In this document: in pieces, positions 56,004 through 64,000 of the stretch
Layout of the letters: the number at the start of each line of letters is the position of its first letter
Numbering within the stretch: position 1 is the stretch's first letter
DNA from: Pelomyxa schiedti
Lineage: Eukaryota; Evosea; Pelobiontida; Pelomyxidae
Assembly (NCBI GenBank): GCA_020536535.1
Contig: JAHLWZ010000222.1
Coordinates: 1 to 64,000, forward strand
DNA length: 64,000 nucleotides
Reading direction: 5' to 3'
Position numbers and translations under genes: made by a program
The notes under the pieces: model-generated
Told to the model about the DNA's origin: nothing
The model's database searches: none
Seen by the model: the letters and a program-made list of their open reading frames with translations, nothing else

Positions 56004-56233
56004 CCTGGTCCTGGTCTCGCCGCCGATGCAGTGGTGCTCGTGCTCGCTGTTCTTCCCGTGGTTGTAGACGTAGTGGTAGTGGCGGGCTTGGGCGTCGGTG
56101 GTTTCGGTCCTGACGCCGAGGGTGCTGGTGATGAGGAGGTGCTCGGTTTTGGTTTTGGCTTGGGCGTCGACGTCCCGGTTTGTTTGGATGTCGTCGCTGT
56201 GGTGGTGGTGTTGGTGCCGCGTTTCTTGGTCAT
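53558..56233 (-). CDS. ABC-F ATPase (GCN20/ABCF type)
   Basis: Soluble twin-ABC protein of translation factors. Exon 1 (from ATG 56233) encodes a ~200-residue Thr/Pro/Ala-rich tail with a poly-Gln run and a basic patch 'KPKKAKKPKKKAA'. After an intron (GTGTGT..CTATAG) come both ABC domains: Walker A 'GENGCGKTT' and 'GQNGSGKST', signatures 'LSGGWRTRLEIAR' and 'LSGGLRVRLVLA', Walker B 'MLDEPTNHMD' and 'LLDEPTNHLD', and switch His in 'VVSHDAAFL' and 'TVSHNCAFV'. A basic linker joins them. A last intron (GTACCA..CAAAG) leads to 'DWDALEEMMKVRATRYAALV' and stop 53558. If that intron is retained, the frame runs on into the A2 ankyrin start. Confidence 0.94.
55961..56002 (-). repeat. Coding CAA repeat (poly-Gln)
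   Basis: About 13-14 uninterrupted CAA codons in the disordered N-terminus of the ABC-F protein. Codon purity implies potential length instability. Confidence 0.9.
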
Positions 56234-56537
56234 TGCGTGGTGTGTGGTGTGTAGCTTTGTTGTTTATTGCTTCTTCCGGGCTTTGTTTTGTTTTTTTAAT
56301 TTGTTTTGGTTCCTTGAGGCTTAAATTGGGATTGTTGTCCCCAAATCTTATGACGATCGCTGCAGAAAATAAGAAATGACCATCGCAAACAGGAATGTGT
56401 TCTGGCAAGAGAAAATCGCCTAGAAATGGCACAGCCATTTCCGTACTGTTTGTTTTGTGTTGGGAGACTTGCTCCTGGCGGTGTGGGCTGTGGTGTGATT
56501 CGGTGCTGGGTTCTGGGCACTGTACTAATGGTATGGT

Positions 56538-57805
56538 TCAGGAGGAACTTTGTGGTGTGACTCTTTTGGCGTTGTTTACATGAGCCAATGACTGCGGCAG
56601 ATTGTCAATCATGGACAAGGACCATGGTATGGGGTGGCCGTCACAAACAAAGCTGCCGGATTGTTGAGGGTGGAGAGCACTTTCAACGACGACTGCTGCT
56701 CCCTCGGCCGGAGTCAGATACGGAATGTTTCTGCCTTTCCAAGTTGGGGGAACCATCTTGATTGGTGAGTTAAAGGAATTTAGAACGGTGAGGATAGTTA
56801 CATCGGTCAAACAAGGCCTGTTGGACAGCCCAGGGTGAACGGCGGTGCATGAAATAGTATCATCCAAAGCTACAGCTTGGGTGATGCCGTTGAGGAAAAG
56901 CTTTGATGTATGATATATGAGGGGTGAGAATCCCTTGGCAGCTATGGCTTCCTTTCCTCCGGAACAGTAGGTGGCAACCTGAAGGGATATCAGACCAATA
57001 GTACTAAAATCAGCGGTTTTGTACATATTCATCTGCAAGGGCACAGAGTGACTCCACCGAGTGTCTCGAGAACAGTGTTGCCTTGGCACCCTCAGACATT
57101 GCTCCAAAGGCGTAAAGTGCTCCAGCACTAGACACATTAACTATGCGGGGTTTGACTGACAAGAGATTCGGAGCTGATGAACGTCTCTTTTCCATAGACT
57201 GCTTCAGGATGGGGGTAAAGGCATTGAGAACCCGCACTGGCCCCTTCAGATTTACGTTGAATGTCTCCCTAGCAGCCTGTGGAAATTAAGGATATGATTA
57301 CTGCTACAGAGTAAACATTTCCAGAGAAGGAGAGACCCGAGGCTTCTGCTTCGTCAAAAACAACAGTTGCGGAGTTTAATATCTACAAGGAATTGAGTTT
57401 TGAATACAGTCCTTAAATCATGATTGATGGCACCCACAAGCACATCAAGAAATGGGAACAATCTGCAGTACTCGTTTGCCGCCTTTGCAACAGATTCATC
57501 GTCACCCAAATCGATGAGAAGCCCATGCACTCTGTCGGCTGCACCCTAGTGTGTAACAAGTTACATTTTTTCTATTCCCAAGCGTAACGTAATCCACAAC
57601 CATGAAAAAAACGAACGAGGAAACGTACGGGTGAGTGGAGGCGCAGTGATGAAATGCAGTCGGCAAGGCGAGATGGGTCGCGGCACCCGACTACGACCAC
57701 AGCATCAATGGGCGATGACAGCAGTTGCTTGCACGTCCACAACCCAATGCCCTTATTCCCACCAACAACAAATACGAACTGTGGGTGCTCTCCCCGTCCT
57801 TGCAT
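56538..57805 (-). CDS. Short-chain dehydrogenase/reductase (carbonyl-reductase type)
   Basis: An NAD(P)H-dependent oxidoreductase with classical SDR motifs: cofactor loop 'VVGGNKGIGLWTCKQL' (TGxxxGIG-like), 'NVNLKGPVRVLNAFTPIL' (helix after the NAG position), the catalytic Ser region 'IVNVSSAGALYAFG', and the active-site Y-x3-K in 'PLIYHTSKLFLNGITQ' followed by 'CTAVHPGLSNR'. The insertion between Ser and Tyr resembles carbonyl reductase 1-type enzymes. Starts at ATG 57805 (MQGRGEHPQ); four to five short introns; stop 56538. Substrate not predictable. Confidence 0.86.
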
Positions 57806-57960
57806 TGCTCAAAGCACCAACTTAAAGTTTGGGACTCCCCACTGCCGATTTTGAATACGAAAATAGCTGATGAAAAAATTTGGTAACAACAGCAGGAAAA
57901 TTTTCCAAACGAAAAACCTTGTTTCCCGTGTGAACTCAGCTCCTCTTGTGGTGTTCTATT

Positions 57961-58206
57961 CATGAAAACAATAACGCAGTGGGGGTACTGTCCAGACTTT
58001 GTTGGTAGTATTTATGCCTTACTCGGAACGGGTACCAGGCAACAGCTGCCCTTGCTGCTGTTATTGGGGATCTAGTGATCACCACGGCTGTCTCAGACTT
58101 CACCCATGGTTCGGTTCTTACATACCTAAGTACCGCCTGCATTCTGGCTCTCTTAGGAACCTCTTCAAAATGTCTTTTGACAAGTGTGAGAATGGACCGT
58201 TGATTA
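57961..58206 (+). CDS. Possible short hydrophobic protein
   Basis: Frame from near 57967 ('MKTITQWGYCPDFVGSIYAL') has a hydrophobic stretch; a second frame continues 'GDLVITTAVSDFTHGSVLTY' and 'LSTACILALLGTSSK'. Joining them would need a 14-nt intron (GTACCAGGCAACAG) or a frameshift, so this is either a very short intron, a sequence error or non-coding DNA. No homologue recognised. Confidence 0.2.
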
Positions 58207-58426
58207 CTTCGCGGAAGGTCTTCTGATTTGGATCTCTGGGAAACATACTCAGAGTGTGACTCAGCCTAGAACTACACTAGCCACCAACATAACAAAGGAG
58301 TTAAATAAAAAACCTTAACCTTGTTCCTTTCTATTCTTGTGTTTACATTGATGGGCGACAAGGGTATCAATCCCACACAAGAAAGTATTTCTTTTTATGT
58401 CTTTTCTACATTTGTGTGGTGTATTG

Positions 58427-60867
58427 TTAAGAAAGGGATACCAGGGCACCATTTTGGGTGAGCCAAGTAACGGCTTGCTCCCGTTCTGCGGCACTGCTAA
58501 ATAAGAACTCCATGTGGTGGTTTTCCTCATCTACTTTGACGTGTTCCTTGTTAGGGTTGTGTTAGATACTGATTCTTGAAAATATGTGCAGGGGTAGAAA
58601 CTTTATATCGAAATAAGCATAGGTATTTGCTGTTACTCCAATCACCATAGCACATCATGTAAAAGGTGTGGTTCAATGGGTGCAGCCCGATGATGCCACC
58701 ATCAAAAGACAAACAGTCTCGCGGCCATGTCTGCGTTTGTTGTTTTTAATTAGTTGACTGTGGTTTGTTGCTGCTTGGAAATATTAATGTCTTCTTTCTT
58801 TTGTGTCCCAGAGTGAGAGGAATGCTGCCAAGTGCAATACACCTTTGGTGTGTCAGACGTCCTCGGGAGGCACCTCACAACCGAATGAAACTTTGGAAAA
58901 AGGTCATCCACCAGGCGTGGCTCCCGCATTATCCTTAACCAGCCTTGAGCACGTCGATGTCTCCGTACACATTCCGCAACATCGCCACCTTCCTGCACGT
59001 TGAACGACTCGGCTTCTAGGTCGACCATGTCCTGCCTCGTGCCGGCGACCTCTCGCCCCGACGCAGTCTTGAGCATCAGGCGCCCGTTGGTGAGCACGGA
59101 GCACCCCACGACGTCCTCCCCGGTCGTCTGCGACTGGCCATAGGCTCGTGCATTCCTTGCGGAACAGCGTTTGTGGCCACCTCATCTCCTCCTCTTTGAA
59201 CTCCCACACAACAACTGCTGGTCGTGTGCTACTCGTAGTTGCGACTCCGGGAGTGGTACGCGTAAGTTTCCTGGCTGGTGGGTCATTATTTATTATGTGT
59301 TCTGTTCGAAGAGAAGGAAACAAGAAAGAGAGTATTATTTTACAACAAATCTACGGGGTCATCACCTGAGGATATTACCTCCAGCACGGCACTGGGTACC
59401 ATGCCAAAGGCTTGCCCACCACGGGCCAACACCCACGGCTCATCTTCAGTGAAGGGCTGGTATGTCGGTTAGTGCCTGTAGGGAGGAGAGGGTTTAGAAG
59501 GTGGTACCTGGGCAAAAAGAATGTCACCGGCAAGGCATGACATCTCGCCTTCCGCTGTTGCTGTGAAGTCTTGTGTCACTCTGACACACACCTGAATGCT
59601 TGCAGTTAGAAAATAGGAGAAAGGAATCCGGAACAACCTTAATCTGTTCTGGAGCGGCAGAACGAGGTGTGTTTGTAGGTGTTGTGCGCTTACTGTCGGT
59701 TGGGACAGACGTGGTGGTATCTAATACAGGTTTCGATTTTGGTGTGTGTAGAGACTTTGATTTGTGTAATGATGATGAGCCACTGGAATTCAGCAAGCCT
59801 TCAGCCATGCTCAGCCTTCCTTCCAGCTGTGCTATAGAAAGATTTTTATCATTTCTAATAAGCAGGGTGAGGAACAGAATATAAATGGAGAAGTTTCACA
59901 ATTCAGCTTCCAGAGAAGCCACTTTGTCTTGAAGAGCCTGTTGTTCTGCCCTTCGTGTTTTTTCTCCTGATACTATCTTTTCAATGAGGGAGTCCCGTTT
60001 GGAGTTCTGTTGTTGTAACTGTTCAAGCCGAAACTTAAGTTCACCCGTTTCTCTTTCAGCTGCAACCCGCAATTCTTTTTCATACTGTACAGAATTTGTT
60101 GTTGTGGTTGCACTTTTTTCCAGTGTCATCCGCAGTTTCTTTTCATCTTGAAGCTGTTGCAACAACGTTGCAGAGTTTTCTTGCACCCTTCGTTGCATAG
60201 AACTAAGCTGTAGGTGGAAACAAGTGTATTGGCCAGATTCTAGAAGGGATACAGTGATACCTGGTCACGAGCATCACTCAATTGATTGTGGAGTGCCTCT
60301 TTCTCTGCTTCGAGAATATCGATTTTGTCTTTAAGAGCGCTGGTGTCGTGAGTACTGCCTTCCATCTTGGCTTTCAGCTCCATTATGCGTTGCACTTATA
60401 GAGGTTAGATCCAAAAACGATATGGGGATAAAAAAAGAAAGAAGCAAGAAAAACTTTTACAGAAGGGAGGGGGAAAAAAAAAGAGATACAAGAGTACAGC
60501 TTGTTTCTGCAGCTGCCTGAGCGTCTTGACGTTCCTTTCTCAGCATCTCCACCAGTTGGTTCACTTTACCAAGCAGTAACTGGTTATTTGACTCCAGGGA
60601 TTCCAGTTTCCCCTTAAATGTCACACGTTTGATACGTATTTAACACGTATGAAGTACGATTGATACGTATCATTTAAAAAAAAATTAAAAAATTAAAAGA
60701 GGCTCGTACTTTGAGTTCATCAATAGTAGCTTCCTTTGCCCTCCGTTCCTGTCATTGAAATTAGGGGAAGTTTTATTGGTCACAAACCAGCACCCAACCT
60801 TGAGTACGAGAACAGCGGCACCAGCACGACACACGTCACACAACGCAACCACGTTACTGTCGTCCAT
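58427..60867 (-). CDS. Coiled-coil protein with SH3 and a PH-like C-terminus
   Basis: Starts at ATG 60867 ('MDDSNVVALCDVCRAGAAVL'). A long coiled coil follows over several exons ('LEAEKEALHNQLSDARDQLS', 'MQRRVQENSATLLQQLQDEK', 'RETGELKFRLEQLQQQ'), then a Ser/Lys/Thr-rich linker ('SSSLHKSKSLHTPKSKP'). An SH3 domain is split by an intron: 'RVTQDFTATAEGEMSCLAGD' then 'EDEPWVLARGGQAFGMVPSA'. Downstream pieces 'GCSVLTNGRLMLKTASGREV', 'FDGGIIGLHPLNHTFYMM' and 'YKEHVKVDEENHHMEFLFSS' plus 'AAEREQAVTWL' look like a PH-like domain ending at 58427. The combination suggests a cortical or membrane-traffic adaptor. Exon joints between 58560 and 59400 are only partly resolved, so the C-terminal part could be another gene. 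Confidence 0.55.
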
Positions 60868-61078
60868 TTACTCCGTGGGCCTCCCTTATCCCCGTAGTAC
60901 TATGTATGTTACTGCCTGTTAGATCTCTGGATCTCGACGGTGATGATTTTTCTGGTTTTTTTTTTCCCTTTCTGACCAGGTGTAATTATCAGAATCAATG
61001 TTCGTGCTTGTTGCTGAACGAAAAAAAAGTCGTTTGTGCGACTTTGGTGATGGATTGACAATCATTTTTATTATTCTT

Positions 61079-62201
61079 TCAGCAACAACCACCATCTTTC
61101 TTTTTGGGGTTGTCTTGAGTGATTTTTACAGTGGAGGGCTTTTCATCAGTACCACGTGATGGGTTTTTGAGATTGACGAGCACTCGTTTGGTAACCTCTT
61201 CAAAGAGTTCATCAATCCCTGTTTTTGTATGTTAATTGTATTCAAGATGGTATCTAGACTACCTTCGTTGTTGAGGGCGGATGTTTCAGAGAACACAGCT
61301 CCGATGCTAATTTACAGTTAATAAAAAAAAAAAAACCGGAGTATATCCAAAGGGAAATCGAACCTCTTCGCATATTCAGCTCCAACAGATGTTGGTACAA
61401 CTCTCCTTTCTGTCAAATCTTTTTTGTTTCCAGCAATGCCAATAACTGCGCAGAAAAGAAAAACAATGTGAGAGTGACCCGAATAAACAGTCATATACCA
61501 ATATCACCAGTTGTTTTCTGTCTTAATTCTTATGTTTTGTAAAGAAAGAGGGAAGTCAGTATGGAGCAAAAAATAAACAATGATACCTTCTATCCATTCT
61601 TTCATGCGTTCAAAGCTTTCATTTGTTATTACTTCATACTACAATTTGAGTAAATTGATAAGTGGAGGTGACTTTAACGAACCACTACAATGGCAGCTTG
61701 TGCGCCACGATAATCTACAGGTTTTTAAGATGGTTGTTAAGTGTTTGAGGCATACACATAGGTGCCATAGATCGGTATCGTTCCTGTCCGGCTAGTGAGG
61801 AGTAAGATAATGGATAACAGCAGTTAAGCTCAACCTGTATCCCAAATTGCCAATTTTAATTTGGTCCCCTCTATGAACCTACAAGTTTGGTTTGTTGTTT
61901 AATAAATGGGAACTTCTTCCAGTCTTTGATTGAAATTTCTACATTATGCATACAATCTCTTTGTCATGTACGATGCTCCAATTGTAGTGACTTGGTCAGA
62001 GTATGTGCCCTGTACAAATCGCACACCAAGGCACGTTTTTCCAACAGCTTTTTGTTTTTTGTTGACAAACAAAGAAGAAAGTGAAATAGTGGCTGTGTTG
62101 CCCAAAAAAACTGTCCATTTGACGTTGTTGATGACAAAGAACAACGACACACATTGTGTGCCAAGTAGCACGTATTTGAGATCTGACTCGTCGTCGGCCA
62201 T
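61079..62201 (-). CDS. Rab-family small GTPase
   Basis: Starts at ATG 62201 ('MADDESDLKYVLLGTQ'). The P-loop is split by an intron and continues 'AVGKTCLGVRFVQGTYSDQV' with switch I 'TTIGASYMTK'. Later exons contain 'YEVITNESFERMKEWIEG', an intact G4 'IGIAGNKKDLTERRVV', 'PTSVGAEYAK', and 'GIDELFEEVTKRVLVNLKN'. The C-terminus is a Lys-rich hypervariable tail ending GGCC at 61079, the prenylation signal. Overall layout is Rab5/Rab21-like, but I do not assign a subtype. Unlike the Rab at 8220, the NKxD motif is canonical. Confidence 0.88.
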
Positions 62202-62415
62202 TACACACGGTTTACAACGCCTTTTGTTTGTTTTTTTTTATTTTTCTGGCGATTTTTTTTTTGCGATTGATCGCTCGGAAAAAATGAAGAGATAATGAAT
62301 GAGATCAGATTGCATCAACCAAGGTCAGGGGAGGGACGTCAAAGGAAAACTAAAACGCAAAAATTCAAGAACGCATGCCGCTTTCGGAATGGTGTTTCGG
62401 TTTTCAAAATGAGGT

Positions 62416-64000
62416 TTATACAGAGGATGTGGGAATGTTAGTGGGAAGTGGTGAAGTTGAGGAATAATGACGTGGTGTTGTTGGTGGGGGTGTTGTGGAG
62501 GCTGAAAGAGGTAATGTGGATGATGCTGGACTGGTGGTGTTGTTAACAATGGGTTCCATCACCCCCAATGCACCTTTGTTTATTGTAAATGTTAACATCC
62601 TTTACTAATGTTATTTTTATTGAGGAGATACCTGGGGAGGGAGAGGTGGTGATTTGAGAAGCCGCTCTGAAAGCAATAAGAAAAACGGGGGAGAAAAAAA
62701 TTAGTAAAAGCCGCACTCGACGTTACTGCTGTCTTGCTTTGCTGCTCGTTTCTCGAGAGTGAGAAGATGCTTCTCTTTAGCCTCTAAAGCTCTTGAAGTG
62801 TCTTTTTTTTTTTATAGTCAGACCTTAATATACGAAGCACTTCCTCACCTTCATGCTCCAAAGCAAGCTTTTTTGCCTCAATTTGGGCCTGGGTAAATGA
62901 GACAAGGTTATTACATACTATGAAAGGTACTTTTTTTGCTTCAGCCGAGACATGCTCCAGCTTTCTCTGGAGTGCGTCTATTTTCCCCCTTAATTTATCC
63001 TCTGTACTCTTTATGGACTTGGAAAGCCGTAGCTTTTCGTACTTCTCATATACTTCACTCAATTGCATTTCCAAGTCCATGACCTTTAGGATTTTTGAGG
63101 TGGGGTTTTCAAATACTCGTACTTTAAGGCACCGGTTTTCCAGATCCTTTATTAGACTATTTTTTATTGCTGTGGACTCAACAAGTTGAATTTGCTGAAA
63201 AGGAAAATTTAGTGGATTACAGGGCAAAGGGACAATTAAGCAGGAGGCATACAGATTCTTGTTTTACAGTGACAAGTTCATTTTCAAGCTTGCGTATTAA
63301 GGCTGAATCGTTTCTACTACTTTGTAGAGATGACGCCTTGCAAGAATTTGTGTAAGATATGTACAAAGACACAAAGTATACCTGAAGTAAACGAAGTTGA
63401 TCGCGGTAAGACGTAATTGCTCTAGCTAAAAATGAGTTGGAGATTTTGGATAGTTGAAAGTACTTGGTCAAGTCGGTATTGTGAGAGAGTTGTGTGTTCA
63501 GTTCCGCTTTTAGCAAGTCAATCTCCGCTAGAAGTTCTTGTTCCTTAGAAGTAGACTACGTTGAGCAGAAATTACATAAGCGGTGGCTTTTTTACTAACT
63601 CCAACTGCATGATTTTTATACCTGTTGACTAGCTGATGCCTCTTCAACAGATTTGTCACATTCTGAGCTAAGGTCAAGATCCCTTGAGCCCGAATCCTTT
63701 TGCATTGGAAAAGTGTAAAAGAAAGAAAGTAACTAAGTTGATACGTACTGGTGGTAGTGCTGATATTTGGGTGCCAGTTTCTTCTCCACTTGGTACATTT
63801 TCCTTTTACTGTGAGTTAATTATGAAAAAAGAAGAGGGAGTGAACTTTCAAATCTTTCACGTCTCTTGGTGCATCATAGGAAACGTCAGTGATTCGAGAA
63901 TGAGTTAACGGAATAGCTTGAGGGCTGAGAGGAGGTTTTTCCTCTGTTCGAGTTTCGTGATCAACGACATCCAAATTCGGCGAAATGGTTGTTTGAGTTT
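62416..64000 (-). CDS. Coiled-coil protein (5' part beyond window)
   Basis: The right-hand window edge cuts the N-terminal part. Exons read 'FLARAITSYRDQLRLLQ', 'ESTAIKNSLIKDLENRCLKV', 'KVMDLEMQLSEVYEKYEKL', 'GKIDALQRKLEHVSAEAKK' and 'AQIEAKKLALEHEGEEVLRI', a long coiled coil broken by introns. A Thr/Pro/Ser-rich tail ends 'PLPTNIPTSSV' at 62416. No globular domain is visible in this part. The name and role are unknown; layout resembles cytoskeletal or centrosomal coiled-coil proteins. Confidence 0.6.

Noticed and set aside
1-64000. CRISPR arrays, bacterial operons, rRNA or tRNA genes
   Set aside because: No spaced direct repeats, no Shine-Dalgarno-led gene chains and no foldable structural RNA were seen; the window is eukaryotic.

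Overview
This 64 kb window comes from the nuclear genome of a unicellular eukaryote. Genes are packed tightly on both strands and most are broken by very short GT-AG introns, about 38-60 nt where I could phase both ends. Typical eukaryotic genes are present: ribosomal protein eL37, V-ATPase subunit D, RtcB, APC7, an ABC-F ATPase, Rab GTPases, a reticulon and an Abi-like SCAR/WAVE subunit. The gene set and poly-Q/Ser/Thr tracts would suit a free-living amoeboid protist, possibly an amoebozoan, but nothing here fixes the lineage. All gene models are my own reading, so splice sites are approximate unless I say the phases were checked.

Region 1-7.4 kb is mobile DNA. It holds the gag and the start of the next ORF of an LTR-type retroelement (minus strand, cut by the window edge), joined by a perfect -1 slippery heptamer at the gag stop. 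A repeat-rich stretch with a 50-bp perfect palindrome follows. Then comes an apparently intact DNA transposon: a hAT-like transposase of about 915 aa between 191-bp terminal inverted repeats that differ at only two positions.

Region 7.4-15 kb carries a small WWE-domain protein, a Rab-like GTPase with an altered guanine-specificity motif, a 1269-aa Crinkler/RHS-type NTPase-nuclease framed by two RS-rich tails, the first of three ankyrin paralogues, and eL37 (next to an assembly gap). Region 15-28.9 kb is mostly housekeeping: METTL25/RRNAD1-like methyltransferase, reticulon, a GET2/CAML-like membrane protein, a Cys-rich surface protein, V-ATPase D, RtcB, a PDI-like protein, and a VP39-type cap 2'-O-methyltransferase whose relatives are best known from large DNA viruses.

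Region 29-44.4 kb has a large gene that reads as CG-1, IPT and LRR (a CAMTA-like regulator with LRRs where CAMTAs carry ankyrins), an AMN1-type LRR protein, a secreted PAN-GH127 glycosidase, a metallophosphatase, and three genes I cannot name. Region 45-64 kb has APC7, a Ser/Pro-rich NTF2-like protein, an Abi-like protein, two more ankyrin paralogues in tandem, an ABC-F ATPase, an SDR, a coiled-coil/SH3 protein, a second Rab, and a coiled-coil gene running off the edge.

The best candidates for something undescribed are the RS-flanked Crinkler/RHS NTPase-nuclease (9334-13292), the CG-1/IPT/LRR protein (29014-32955), the VP39-like gene (27313-28888) and the long-TIR hAT-like transposon (3584-7349).
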